Below, in pieces: positions 25,465 through 37,170 of a stretch of DNA of 64,000 bases. The stretch covers positions 54,663,249 through 54,727,248 of the forward strand of contig NC_088295.1 of assembly GCF_032854445.1 (NCBI RefSeq), read 5' to 3'. The notes below the pieces were generated by a model. The model made no database searches. It saw nothing but the letters and a program-made list of their open reading frames with translations, and was not told the DNA's origin. Made by a program: the position numbers and the translations under genes. Each line of letters opens with the position of its first letter. The stretch's first letter is position 1. Source of the DNA: Liolophura sinensis. Lineage: Eukaryota; Mollusca; Polyplacophora; Chitonida; Chitonidae.

Positions 25465-25565
25465 TCCGCCCAGTGTTAGTATAATGTGACTGGGTGCATG
25501 GGTTGTCATGCCTGGTGTCTTCGGCATGATACTTTGGCGGCGTGGACTCTTCTGACACCAGAACA
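25465..25565 (+). repeat. Fragment related to the SINE B central domain
   Basis: 'agtataatgtgactgggtgc' followed by 'ggtgtcttcggcatgatact' parallels the SINE B centre 'agtataatggctcgggcggg' and 'ttgccttcggtaagtcgtct'. It likely belongs to a sister SINE family with the same central region. Only this segment is recognisable. Confidence 0.4.
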
Positions 25566-26729
25566 CACATGCAGTACATCAATACACACCTAATACAACG
25601 GAAAAATCAAAACAATCGAACATTTACAATGCATACTCCAATAAAATAAAACACTGAAGCATTCTTCAATAAATGCTCTAGTCAAAAGGGGACAGGACTT
25701 GTCTATAACACAAATAATCGCGGGTGCTTCCGTTTTTATTGAAGCAGAATTGATACTAGTTAATATCAGAATCCATTCTCGTAGTATCAGGTCTCGGAGA
25801 TTCCGATTACTTGCTGTGGTCTTTTCATTGCTAGGGGCGATAATCTACCTTACCTGTGGACATAGATGGCTGACTTAAAAAGTGACCGCGCTCAGGCGTG
25901 AAGGCCATATCAGACCTATTAATCTGGCATCTGAATCATAGCGTCCGGTGTGAAGATTAAACCTAATGGCCTGGGTCAGCACATTACTGCTCAGCTCTGG
26001 TTGGTTGACAATGAGCGCTCGGTCATGGTACGACTGTCAGTCTTTGTTACTTTTCATACGGTTTGTTTAAGAACAATGTATATATTTGCCAGGTAACGTT
26101 ATGTTCAGGTGAAAAATTAAGTTTGGGCAACGTATAACTGATAAAATTTTGCGCAATTTCCTGGTGCAAATATTACATTCAATTCAAACTACAAATGTAG
26201 TCGTATGTTACATGGTAATGGTGACAGGGTGACACAGTATACGATAAATGTTGCAAATCACACCACATCCTGCTTGGATTTGATTTTTATGCCCAAAAAA
26301 CTCATTATGAGAAAAGCAGTCTAGTGGAAAGAAATAAGCAACGTAACAAGTTTTTCCAGTTTAAATACATATTGTCATAGGTATGAGAATTTTCACCAGT
26401 ATAACACGATCTGTGTATTAATGTTTCTCTCTAGGGAGTGCATTGTTTCCGCATTTCAATGGGATGTGAAAGCTACTCTGATAACTTTTATGCTGTTTGG
26501 TTTGACATTTGAAATCATTTGTTTTATCAAGCGAAATTCACCATCGACTCAGCGAAGCATGATCTCATTTCTTTTCACTTCTCTCAACAATGACATCAAG
26601 GTGCGTGTGACCTATCTATAAAAAAACCCAACAAAACTTGAATCTTCCCCAAGAATTTGCTGAAAATGGTCCGGAAATATTTCTCGTTCTTAGATGTTAG
26701 AATTTAATATCGCTGATACATTCATTTCA
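25566..26729. other. Unassigned DNA
   Basis: No supported gene or repeat. Confidence 0.45.
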
Positions 26730-26960
26730 TTAATCGGTGTTGTTTATCACAATATCAAAGAATGTTTCGTGTGTCCGGTTGCGGACAGTTGGGGATACCG
26801 TGGGTAAACCACCAACCTTTGGCAAGTTACTGACGAAGCTTCCTCATGTGAGGTACAGATATACATGGTATATTTTATTGGCTGAATTTCAATGAACGTA
26901 GCAAACGGCCAATGTAGGTAACGCCGACGACCGCTCATTGTCACCAAAGATAGCAGCAAA
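26730..26960 (-). repeat. SINE-like repeat family F, copy 2
   Basis: Collinear with copy 1 at 15370-15665: 'aaaccaccaacctttggcaa', 'gaggtacagatatacatggt', 'aacggccaat', 'ctcattgtcaccaaag', 'caacaaattcc'. The left end retains 'aatcggtgttgtttatcaca', like a SINE 3' end read in reverse. Confidence 0.5.
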
Positions 26961-28244
26961 ATCAACAAATTCCATGTTCAAGGACGGCAATATCATGGGT
27001 ATAAATATATACATTTAGATAAATAGACATTTCTGATGGTTGATGAATAATTTCATCTATTGCTCCGAGTATACAATTATATAACCACATCAAAGGTGAC
27101 ATAAATAGATGTTCAGAGGCAACACCTTAAGGCTACACATTATAGGGTCAGTACACAAGGGAGAATCTCTGATGTAATGTCTTGGATTCCGTCCAACAAA
27201 TCACAGAACTTGATATGGATTTATTTTGGTTACTTGAACAGTATTATTTCCTAGTTCTGTCCGTTGGTAAACTGGACCTCTGCTCAGGACGTCATTCGTT
27301 CTATCCTCTAAAGAAAAATGCTTTTGCTTTCAGCCGAAGACATTTCATAATAGTAATGTTTTTTTTTTTAAAAATCAGGATTTATTTTGAAAGTTTGTCC
27401 CTTACTTAATAGGATTTGTGGTATTGTATATTTCCTCACGTGTATGTTGTGAACAGAAATCTTAATAACAAATTTGTGCGAATCGTTTTGGGAGGCAGTT
27501 TCACTCTTTATAGTTTTAGACTTTTCCTAAGTGAAAATATCATATCCCTTGTGGACCGTAAAACAAACAACTTCCAGTGAGGCTTTTTCAAAGAACTGAG
27601 CCATAGCAATCAGAACTTTGATAAAAAATAGTTCTTGAGTCTTACTCTGGAAACGAACGGTATTAAACAAATCCGATTGGCTGCTTACAAATTACACCAC
27701 GGACAGACAGATAGCAGAGTTACTTCCTACGCCATCTCTTGGGCATACGCTCATTCTTTCCCAGAAAATGACACGATAAGCTCCTAAACAATCGCATCAG
27801 GTGTGATTGAGTGAGCTGGGGTACAACAAAGTTGAGGGACAGTCGTTGAAAAACGTCATTTAAGCTCTTCATGTCACACATTCGTACACCAACATTCAAC
27901 TCCTAAACGCAAAGAAAACACCAAACTGAAGTAAATGTCAGATGAAAGACCATTAAACACTGTCCAGGAAATAGTTCGATTTAAGTTTTTGAAATATTTC
28001 GAACGGAGAAAAATGCTGCTGGTCTGTTTGCACCCAGCAGATATGAATTACGTCACACCCATATGTTTGGCTTGGAAATTTCGTTTCAACATCCATTCAT
28101 AGCTCCATATAAGCTTTATGTATATGCTCGATGCTATATGGCCATATAAGGCCACCATGTAATCCAATGCTATACAAATGCATTTTACTCGGCTAAAATG
28201 ATTTCTGAGAAGAAAAAGTGTTTTATATGGTGGCTGATAGCACC
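26961..28244. other. Unassigned DNA
   Basis: No supported gene. There is a poly-T/A run at 27358-27375. Confidence 0.45.
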
Positions 28245-28405
28245 CATTTTTGACCGCGACCTTAACGACCCCACGGAGGTCGTGGAAGACGCGAAGGTCG
28301 TGGATCTGTGTCCTTTGCGTGTTGCACGTGTATGCTGGGGGCACGAAGGTTGCCGAAGGAGCCGTTCAGCCTGTTCCGCGAGGGCGCGAAGGTCGCGGAA
28401 TACTT
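28245..28405. other. GC-rich, CpG-rich patch with repeated motif
   Basis: An abrupt GC-rich stretch in AT-rich DNA. A motif of the form 'gaaggtcgtgga' recurs: 'gaggtcgtggaagacg', 'gcgaaggtcgtggatc', 'cacgaaggttgccgaagg', 'gcgcgaaggtcgcggaa'. It is followed by two TTAATTAA palindromes (28409-28443 region). It may be an eroded GC-rich repeat or a small CpG-rich regulatory patch; no transcription signal is visible. Confidence 0.4.
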
Positions 28406-28445
28406 AGTTTTAATTAAACGGCCTCCGGCGAAATTTAATTAAATG

Positions 28446-29094
28446 CATCTATCAGTCACCATAGTTTTCTTTACCTGTAAAGGTATATTTTTGATGTCAG
28501 TGTACTGCCCTTCTTAATTTTGTTGTCAAAAAGATTGCCTCACTTGCCCTGCTGTCGACTTCCCAGTGTTCAGAAAATGTCTTACCAAAACACTGTGCCC
28601 AGGCTGAAATTCTATAAAATGACGGGCTAAAACACACATACATAGACGGAGTAAATTTAAAACATGCGAAATTTTATGGGAATGGGCCCAGAAGCTGTTT
28701 GGTGCATTTGCATTACAAGAGTGATAATTACTAGTTATTAAAAATAATCTGTGATGTTCGAGCGAGACTAATGTAATTAAATAAACGTCTTATTCCGGGT
28801 TAAACATTTATAAGCACGATTTCATCGTGTTATTGTTTACAAGGCGCGCGCGTTGAGCAAAATGAAAAATCTTCAACAGAAATTTTTATATTCAGACTCA
28901 TTTTATGGTGGATTTCCCCCCTAATTCTTCTCACGTGCTTGTTTAGTGAGTGGAAGCTAACAGGGACGCGTTGTAAAGTATAAAGTGCTACAGTGGCAGT
29001 CTCTCTCATCCTTCTGTCATCCCCGTTGACAAGCAGTTAATGATGCTTGCGAAGCGGTTTGCACGCAGTCTTACGTTCCTTGAAGACCACGTTC
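28446..29094. other. Unassigned DNA
   Basis: No supported feature. Confidence 0.45.
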
Positions 29095-29260
29095 TTTCCA
29101 CAAACGTGAAAAAAGTAGTAAGTAACTTGTCAGTTGGTGGTTTCCACTGGACACTTCGGTTTCCTCCATTGACAAAGCTGACCTCCACTGTAAGTGTGAA
29201 AATTGAGTGAAAGAGTATGGTTAAATAAATACATTCAAATAAATAAAATCTTTCCATAAT
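29095..29260 (+). repeat. SINE-like repeat, family E, copy 2
   Basis: 'ccactggacacttcggtttc', 'ctgacctccactgtaagtgt' and 'gagtatggttaaataaataa' parallel the copy at 2022-2176. The tail is AAAT-rich, as in SINE A. Confidence 0.5.
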
Positions 29261-30990
29261 CAACGTATTCAAAGACATTGTGCTTATATATTCATTCCAT
29301 TATTTCAAAGCACATATACTCTACGTTTCATCCGCAATGTTGATATGAGGTGATTCATTTATTATTTATCGTCCACCGATTCTCTGATTTGTCATTTTCG
29401 TGACCATGGCTATATGACAAAGCATCGACTTCTATTCCAACCCGTTTTTAAACAGTTATGTCTAGCCGACAGGCCGGTGAGCACAATTAGTTATGCCAGT
29501 CACAGCCGCCATGTCTCTAACTTCTAATGCGGGGAGTTTTATGGACCTTCCGCTGATCCTAATTAGTCCTTGACATTGCAGAGCATGTGAAGGCGATACT
29601 ATCCTCCCACTTATTCTCTCCCCTAAAGGCGCACTGCTGGATAACGAACCGTCTGGAAACTGACTTGTCCTCAATACGTGAACTTATGTATGATAACTGA
29701 ATGGGTATGGTCGTGCAGACAGCCCCAGTTCACCCAGTGTCATGCTAAGGTCTCGTATGGTAGGAGTTAGTAAGACGTGTAGACATCAAAGCTGGAGCTA
29801 CCAATGTCAGCTATGTAGGGACACGAGTGGCCAATCAGCAGGGTAATTGTCTGTCTACCTTTGTGTCTGGCTTTGGAATTTGTATACTCCGACCGTTCTC
29901 ACTGCTCGTGGTACCTTGGGCTCTTGCAAACCTTATTTAATTTCGCTGGACATCAATGGCTATAAATGGCCTGGTCAACATGGCTTACATGGGGCTTATG
30001 TAGTCTTACACAAATTCGTTGGTTTCACTGCCAGACCATCAACTCCATCTCGGTGGGCTATATCAGCAAAGTAAACGCCATATATACAAGTTAACCAGGT
30101 GAACGTAAAATGAAACAAATCAAAAGAATACTTTCTCTAAAAGATTTGGATTGTGCCAAATCTGAATGTAATTCAGTTCTGCTGAAAACTTGCAAAGAAG
30201 GATTAACAACAATTTTTAACTATCGTGTGCAAATTTGAGAAAGATTCCACCTTCCGTCATAGCTTTAATGAGAAATCAGTACGAAAACTTGGAAGCAATA
30301 TACCTTTATGTGAATCAAACGCACTTATCTGACCAATCATAATCAGTTATGTGTGCCTTATGTAAAGAATTTATATAATAGTTATTTATATGTTTGATCC
30401 TTCTTTTACGTCATAACGCCGCAGTTGCTGTCATCGATAATGGTATGAAAGTAACATTGTCACGAGATGGGGTGGTGAGGGAGGGGGTAGGGAACAAAAA
30501 GTTGTTCCTGGTATATGGGATCGCTTCAACAAAGTACACAAAAAGTCATGCTGTCCTGAACATGACACCTCTCACTTTTACAAAACTAGTTTCGTCAAAA
30601 TTTCTGCCGTTGACGATATTGCGTGTGCCACATGTGACATGGCAATTTGATTTACGTGAAGACTGGAAGAAAAATGTAAAAGCAAATGCGTAAACAAAGT
30701 AAAGAAAAAGAGAAAAGAACAACTGATTGATGAAGTTTGGGAAACTGGGCACTGAACCTAGCATTATGTATCTAGATACCATGCTACCACACTGAAGGCG
30801 ATACTATCGGTACAGATAGCAGTTAAGGGTTTTTAGACATGAATGCATCACGAAAATTCCAAATGTGGATTTTCCTTACGTTTTAAATAAGTTAACAAAT
30901 TTGAATTACAGAAGTCTTACGGTAAAACTTTCTTGTCGTCAAATTAAAACAATACCATGCATACACACTGCTTGCAATCATGTGAGGCAT
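29261..30990. other. Unassigned DNA
   Basis: No gene is supported. Open frames of 70-99 codons (29462-29674 minus, 29847-30074 plus, 30394-30693 plus) lack motifs. Confidence 0.45.
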
Positions 30991-31134
30991 GTATGGCGAT
31001 GACATCAATCATATGTGTACAATCACGTATGGCGATGACATCAGTCATATGTGTACAATCAAGTATGGCGATGATATCTATCATATGCATACAATCAAGT
31101 ATGGCGATGACATCAGTCATATGTGTACAGTCTT
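30991..31134. repeat. 36-bp tandem repeat, 4 copies
   Basis: Units start at 30991, 31027, 31063 and 31099 ('gtatggcgatgacatcagtc' plus 'atatgtgtacaatcaa'). Because 36 is a multiple of 3, several frames on both strands stay open and yield repetitive peptides (for example DCTHMTDVIAI on minus). This is a consequence of the period, not evidence of coding. Confidence 0.93.
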
Positions 31135-31188
31135 GTACAATAATATACAACATAATGCTTTCACAGACAAAACTTCAACATTTACCGC

Positions 31189-31312
31189 AGAGGCAGCTGG
31201 CTTCCTCTCCGGCTGTACGTGGGAAGGTCTGTCAGAACCTGCGGATGGTCGTGGGTTTCTCCCGGTTTCCTCCTACCATAATGCTGGCCGCTGGTCGTAT
31301 CAGTTAAACAAA
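31189..31312 (+). repeat. SINE A, 5'-truncated and tail-eroded
   Basis: Begins within the body ('gctggcttcctctccggctg'), runs through 'ggatggtcgtgggtttctcc' and breaks off in the core after 'ctggtcgtatcagtt'. Confidence 0.82.
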
Positions 31313-31557
31313 CAAGGCATAGACGCAATGGAAAATCGCATTTTCTACATGTGCAGAAAAGAAATATAAACTGTATCTTGAACAGCTGATAAATTATTTA
31401 TTGGTGCTGAAACAACATTTTATCTGTGGCAGCGTGCGGTCATTATCTCCCAATACCATCCAACTTATACACTGCTATTCTCATAGGCGCTACAGTACCC
31501 GTCAACTGGCTGACTGTATTTTTCTTTTCTTTTTCATCGACACTAAACAGAAAAGGA

Positions 31558-31824
31558 TTTATTTATTTATTTATTTGATTGGTGTTTTACGCCGTACTCA
31601 AGAATATTTCATTTATACGACGGCGGCCAGCATTATGGTGGGTGGAAACCGGACAGAGCCCAGGGGAAACCCACGACCATCCGCAGGTTACTGGGAAACC
31701 TTCCCACATACGGCCGAAGAGGAAGCCAGCATGAGCTGGACTTGAACTCACAGCGACCGCATTGGTGAGAGACTCTTGGGTCATTACGCTGCGCTAGCGC
31801 TAACCAACTGAGCCAGGGAGGCCC
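31558..31824 (-). repeat. SINE A, full length, with 15-bp target-site duplication
   Basis: The cleanest copy in the window: (TTTA)n tail, core 'tacgccgtactcaagaatat', body, B box, 'gcgctagcgctaaccaactg' and head 'agccagggaggcccc'. Perfect 15-bp flanks 'ctaaacagaaaagga' at 31543-31557 and 31825-31839 mark a young insertion. Confidence 0.96.
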
Positions 31825-31839
31825 CTAAACAGAAAAGGA

Positions 31840-32324
31840 GAAAAGTTTTATATGGGTATGGTAAGAGAAGAGAACGGAGGTTCAGAGACACGTGTTCTCA
31901 GCGGAAACCCCATTACCAGCCAGCGAAAGACTTGTTTTCCGGTAACCCCATTCCATCGCTTCGTGATGGTTACGACAATGCCATTCTCCCATTTTTTGAT
32001 GTCATTCAAATCAAGAGAATGTCTTGTATTGTGGAGCTATCCCTAAACAAAAGAATAAGTCCCTGAGAAAAAGTGTCAAATGGTCCCATTTCACTGGTGA
32101 GACCAGATGCAAATTATTTGACTCTTGCTGCTGTTTTGGAGATCTGAGCAGGTCATGTCGTTTTGTTTCCTTACGTTAGTGTTCGCAGAGGACATAGACG
32201 AACCCGAGGTGTTTTCCCATCCTGCGACTAGTGACTGGTGGGGATTTTCCAGTGGCGTCAAACATGACGTCACTAATTTGTGTGTTTAGCTTCTGCTTTT
32301 CATGATGAACATTTAAAAAATGGG
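31840..32324. other. Unassigned DNA
   Basis: No supported gene. Confidence 0.45.
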
Positions 32325-32510
32325 TAAAATCAGCATTTTGGTGGGAGGAAACCGGTCAGAGCCCGCCGGAAACCCACGACCATACTCAGTTTGCCGGCAG
32401 GCCTTTCCACGTACGAACGGAGAGGAAGCCAGCGTGAGCTGGACTAGATCTCACAGCGATCGCATTGGTGACAGGCTCCTGGGTTATTGCGCCGCGTTGG
32501 CACGCAAACC
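32325..32510 (-). repeat. SINE A lacking its 3' core and tail
   Basis: Body and head are present ('cagcattttggtgggaggaa' to 'gcgccgcgttggcacgcaaa'), but the 3' core and A-rich tail are missing. That is the opposite of normal 5' truncation and points to a later deletion. Confidence 0.85.
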
Positions 32511-33424
32511 ACCTCTCTTAAACATCACGTGTATGTGAGAACGCCTGAAGGATATTCTCTTAAGCTCACGGTTTACATGAAGACTACTTTATAGCTGAGT
32601 TCATCTTATTTACCTACGATACTGCTTGGAAACAGTAAATGTGACTAGCAACGAACTAATGAATTCTAGGTTCCAAAATGGTTGTAAAAACAGAGTCTAT
32701 AATGATGCCTGTCACTGCCTAAACTCAGGCTATAAACGGAGAACCATCGAATAGTGGGATCTTTTTTTTTATCTCGGTCCAGACAGTCTTCATTTGGCAA
32801 TCGCAACAGCGTGATTGTCTGTCATAAATTCACGTGCTCTCGGAAAAGTGTGTCAGGGTCAGTCCCATTTGTTCCACAGGTCTGAAAATGGGCCAGTGCG
32901 GAGGCCCGGGTATGATTACAGCAATTCCGGGTAGGGCTAATTAAACACACTGTTTCTGGATTCTTTATTGGTGACCTTTTCGGTGAAAAAAATTCAGAAA
33001 GGGAATGATATTGTGTGATATTTATTACTAGTTATTAGTCTGTTAAAACCGGTCTCAACTCGACAGAAAACCTCTCATATAGGACTTTATCCAAAGGTTA
33101 AACCGATACATATCCTACGAGCGTTTTTCAGATTTATATTGAAAAGAATCAATAAAACAAGAATTGCCTTGTTTTTACCAAGGAATCAAAGATGTCTGGC
33201 CAGTTAATCATTGTCTGTATCTGTAGCCTAACCTTGTTCGACGAAATTGTATTCATGTATTCTTTATGTTAAACACAAAAGTTAAGACTTTATACCTAGC
33301 CAACCTAAGTTAATCTAATTTATACATTTAAGGAAATGTTTTGTCTACATTTCAAAAGCAAAACAGCTTTGAGAAAAACAGCCCTGCGCCAGTGTAAACG
33401 GACGAAAGCTTTTCTCTTCCATGT
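32511..33424. other. Unassigned DNA
   Basis: No supported feature. Confidence 0.45.
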
Positions 33425-33580
33425 ACATGTGTCCAGATTTATTTATTAATTATTTCCAACATATTTCGTTGGGAACTGGTGTTTCGTTTTGTTTTGAAAA
33501 TGGGTCTAGTTATCGACTGGGAGCGCCTCTCAATCATGGTTAACGAGACGGGTACGAATGTCGGTCTTGGGACGATGCTT
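33425..33580 (-). repeat. Dispersed repeat family G, copy 2
   Basis: 'tttcgttgggaactggtgtt', 'ttttgaaaatgggtctagtt', 'gacgggtacgaatgtcggtc' and 'gggacgatgc' align by eye with 57165-57290. The shared order of words over more than 100 bp supports common origin. Class unknown. Confidence 0.45.
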
Positions 33581-35284
33581 TTGAAGCTATCCACAGGTAT
33601 TAACTGAAGACATCTGATACCTAAATCGTGGATTGTGTATCTGTCACGTGCTCACGGCCATTTATGATCTGCCTGGTACCTACGATCCTATGATCTGGTA
33701 CAAGTTAGGTGGTACAATGTTTAAGTATTTTTGTTTTTGAGGCGTGCAATACCTAAATTTAATGTCGCACAAAATTACCCAAATTAAGAACTTTCGCTTC
33801 CAAAAAACAGACAATACTCTTCCAAGGAAACTTTTACAACTTCTCCACGTTCGTGAATTTCATCACACACATGTTAGGCGTATAACGACTTTCTGTTTCT
33901 CATTTTTGTAAGTTTGTAACTTCTTTGGGTACCTAAAGTTACAAAAAAAAAAGATTTTAAAATTTAGATTATATGATGCGTAGCATGCATTGTGAATTTA
34001 CATTCCTAATTACTGCAAATAATTTCTAAATTATCTCAAGCAATTTGTGCACATTCATTTATCTTATGCCTTGCAATATTTGCATTCAAATTTTAGTTGT
34101 GTGCAGTTTGTGATCAGGCAACGTAAAATTGCATTAAAATTTAGACCCAAAGTGCTGAGTGATTTTACGAAAAGCAGGCCGTGTTATTCGGGTTCGGATC
34201 ATATTTCATTCGCCCAAACATTATGCAATGCAGCTTGAGAATAAGCCACAAAAGCAGCATACCTGAACATTGGATTATGTTCAGGACAGAAAACATGACA
34301 GTCAGATCTGTGGTACTCTACAGAAGCAAATCTGAACAGAGACATCGCTGACATTTGCTGCCACTTGTACTGAAGATTAATAATTTAGAACGATTGAACC
34401 TAGTTTTTGTTATGTCTTCTGCGCCTTTGTGCCGGTACAGGCTTGTCGTCACAAGTTAACCATAAGTTAACCATTCTCGAATAAGTAACTAATGAAATAA
34501 ATATATAAATCAGTTCTTAACACATGTAATAAAACATAACCTGTACGGATAACCCTGATTACATACATACGAAGACATCTCTACTCCAGGGAATGACTTT
34601 TCGAAGAACACAATGTAACATCGTCTGGGTAACAATTTTGGGTTTATTGGTTTATTCTAACATCTTCTTCTCAACGATTTTAGAATGCAACATCGAAACG
34701 TTGCAAACTAATAAATCAGAAGTTGTTGCCCAAATCCTATCACATAGCTCAACAGTACAACTGCCAACAATAATATACAAAACAATACAAATAATTACAT
34801 GGTTAAATAATTCGATGGTTTATTCCCAAACTGCCTGTGAAGGTCAAAACTTCTCAGGGCGGACGGCTTGACAGTCCGTGATGCCGAGGCTGTCATGTAT
34901 GTTTTACTCTACTTTCAGGGTAAAAATTTAGCAAGTGAATTCATGACTGCGAGCTCCACAACTCCATCGCTCATATTTCTAGACTAACGTAAAATAAAAT
35001 TCTGGTTTGATCGTAAACATGTTTACAACACCGATACATATTTCCAGAATGTACACTCTGGAAGCCTCGAGATCGCTCGACTGAATTACAGTGCAGGCTA
35101 TAACATACACAATGAGGAAAATGTAGGTCAGACACTGACAAATAAAAAAAAAAAACAAGAAAAGATAACTTTACATAATTGTGGTGATTTTACAATCACT
35201 CAATATAACACACAAATACAATAATGACAACATGATGTTACAAGGGATATATGTACATATACAAATCTCAATCGGGCACTGGAT
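33581..35284. other. Unassigned DNA next to the LTR element
   Basis: This follows the broken RT end of the retrotransposon and could hide its 3' non-coding region or LTR. No matching LTR was found by eye on the other side. A 92-codon open frame (34593-34871 plus) starts with a hydrophobic stretch (VWVTILGLLVYSNIFF) but has no other support. Confidence 0.35.
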
Positions 35285-36139
35285 CAATCTTAGTCGTAAA
35301 CATGGCATTTCCTACCCTAACAATACAATCCTCAGTACGTGAGTGAGTGAGTGCTTGGGGTTTAACGTCGTACTCAACAATTTTTCAGTCATATGACGAC
35401 GAAGGAATCATTAGGGTGCATGTACGTGTAATGTGCCTCCTTGTTGCAGGACGGATTTCCACCGCTCTTTTATTTAGTGCTGCTTCACTGAGACGACTTA
35501 CCGAAGGCAAGTAAGCCGCCCCGCCCGAGCCATTATACTGATACGGGTCAACCAGTCGTTGCACTATCCCCTTCATGCTGAACGCCAAGCGAGGAAGTTA
35601 CAACTTCCTCTTTTAAAGTCTTAGGTGTGACTCGATCAAGGATTGATCCCGGATCTACCGGTCCCGAAGCGGACGCTCTACCAACTGTGCTATCCGGGCC
35701 GGTTCCTCAGTACGTGGAATAGGATAAGAATCCGTCTTGGTTACGACACTGACCTTTCTGTAATCCACACATAGGCAGATAACTACAATTGGTGAACACC
35801 AGTCATTCTGGCTACGATCTATAATCTCGTTGTATAACATATGCTGTATTTCCCAGTTAACAAGCTCTAAGTTTGCAGGGTTAACTCTGTAGGGATGCTG
35901 TTTGGTACAGCCTCTCCTACATCTACATCGTGTAATGCAGCATTCATGCAGCCTGGTACATCCGAACATATCTGAGGATAAGTTTCGAGCAACGTACAAA
36001 TAGCTTGTCTGTGACTTTCAGAAAGATGACTTAACCTTTCATCTAAATTGCTTAATACACCTGAGTTATCCAACTTAGGATTTAACAAATCAACTTGAAT
36101 GCTACCTGGCTCTTTGGGCTCAGTACATGTTGTAGGCAA
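35285..36139 (-). pseudogene. Reverse transcriptase N-terminal fragment, interrupted by a SINE
   Basis: The stretch before the domain reads CTLLETYPQICSDVPG and HDVDVGEA, typical of the linker entering gypsy RT. A frame change follows near 35900. The fingers region appears as NWEIQHMLYNEIIDRSQ, DWCSPIVV and DYRKVSVVTKTDSYPIPR. The SINE at 35341-35703 interrupts just after this, and a few codons of RT (GNAMFTTKID) follow beyond it before a stop. Palm catalytic residues, RNase H and everything after are gone. The function would be copying element RNA to DNA. Confidence 0.8.
35341..35703 (-). repeat. SINE B, full length, inserted in the RT region
   Basis: Head on minus strand 'ccggcccggatagcacagtt' (A box TAGCACAGTTG, B box GATCAATCC), then body, core and (CACT)n tail. 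The 12-bp flanks 'tcctcagtacgt' at 35329-35340 and 35704-35715 are perfect and lie in RT coding sequence, which resumes below the SINE. It is therefore younger than the retrotransposon. Confidence 0.95.
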
Positions 36140-36169
36140 CTCACGACTCTCCTCTAACTTGATTTACTA

Positions 36170-37170
36170 CTGTGCTAACCACAAATACTGACTGACTTGC
36201 GTCACAGGACGCACTCAGCACATTAATGTGACATACTTTTTCAGTTTTCCTATGATCAGGTGTGCTAATAATGTAGTTAACATCGTTAACTTTCTTCACC
36301 ACATCATATGGTCCACTAAGCTTGGCTTTAAGCAGTTCCAGAGGTAGGGGCAACAAAACTAGAACATGATCCCCGGGAGAAAAACTTCTTGGCTTAGCCT
36401 TCCTTTCATAGCACAATTTCATTTTCTGCTGAGAGGTCTCCCAGGCTTTATATAACCTTACCCGAAACAGGGAAACATACTCTAATAAGTTTTCCCCTGT
36501 TTCCTGAGTCAGGATTTGCTCCTTATTCAAAGCTAATGGACGTCTAACCTCATGACCATACACCAACTCAAATGGACAAAACCCAATGGACTCACGAGGA
36601 GTATCCCTTACAATACAAGTATTGGAGTATCCAATACAAATGGACTCGCTTTGTCCCAATCTTCAGGATATTCCATACAATATGCTCGTAGAGCACACTT
36701 CATGGTTTGGTGGTACCTTTCCAAAGCCACTTGGGATTGAGGGTGATAAGCTGTGGATTTAAGCTGCTCAATACCCAGCTGATACATAACTTCCTAAAAG
36801 AAGCCAGACATAAAATTTGAGCCCTGGTCACTATCTATTTCCTCAGGTAAACCATACCTGGTGAAACTGTAACACACTATTAACTATCTGAGGAATAGTT
36901 ATGTGTTTTGGTGAGATAGCGTCCGGAAATCTAGTAGCTGTATCCATAATAGTCAAAAGATGCTTGTATCCTGACTTAGTTCTAGGTAATGGACCAAAGC
37001 AATCAATGAGTACCTTACTAAAAGGTTCATCAAAAGCAGGAACTGGAATTAAGGGTGCGGGCCTTAGACTATGCTGTAGTTTTCCTACCAGCTGACAGGT
37101 GTGACATGCCCTACAGAAATTAACCACATCCTTGTGAATCTTAGGCCAGTAGTCTTTCTAATGTCTAAAT
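36170..37170 (-). pseudogene. Integrase pseudogene of the Gmr1-like element
   Basis: A zinc-binding N-terminal part ends in CRACHTCQ (37115-37092 area), with the histidine half in another frame (GHLDIRKTT, near 37170-37145). The core has the first catalytic Asp in LIDCFGPLP (37004-37002), the second in SDQGSNF (36829-36827) and the Glu in QVALERY (36721-36719). That leaves 35 residues between the last two, the retroviral-type DD35E spacing. A TAG stop sits at 36796-36794, and frames change near 36845 and 36630. The C-terminal part has FCPFELVYGHEV and a GPY/F-type LSGPYDVV (from 36320). Intact integrase inserts the DNA copy into the host genome. Confidence 0.88.

Noticed and set aside
28198-28407. 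Frame in the GC-rich patch (EVVEDAKVVDL)
   Set aside because: Peptide repetition comes from the DNA motif. No start context or splice sites were found.
34593-34871. 92-codon frame with a hydrophobic N-terminus that resembles a signal anchor
   Set aside because: AT-rich DNA readily gives hydrophobic codons, nothing follows the hydrophobic stretch, and it lies opposite the dead retrotransposon. No support for a gene.
34400-35284. 3' LTR of the Gmr1-like element
   Set aside because: No matching sequence was found near 38.8-39.5 kb, and no TG...CA pair could be defined by eye. An alignment of both flanks would be needed.
36552-37095. Plus-strand frames opposite the integrase
   Set aside because: They are shadows of the minus-strand integrase reading.
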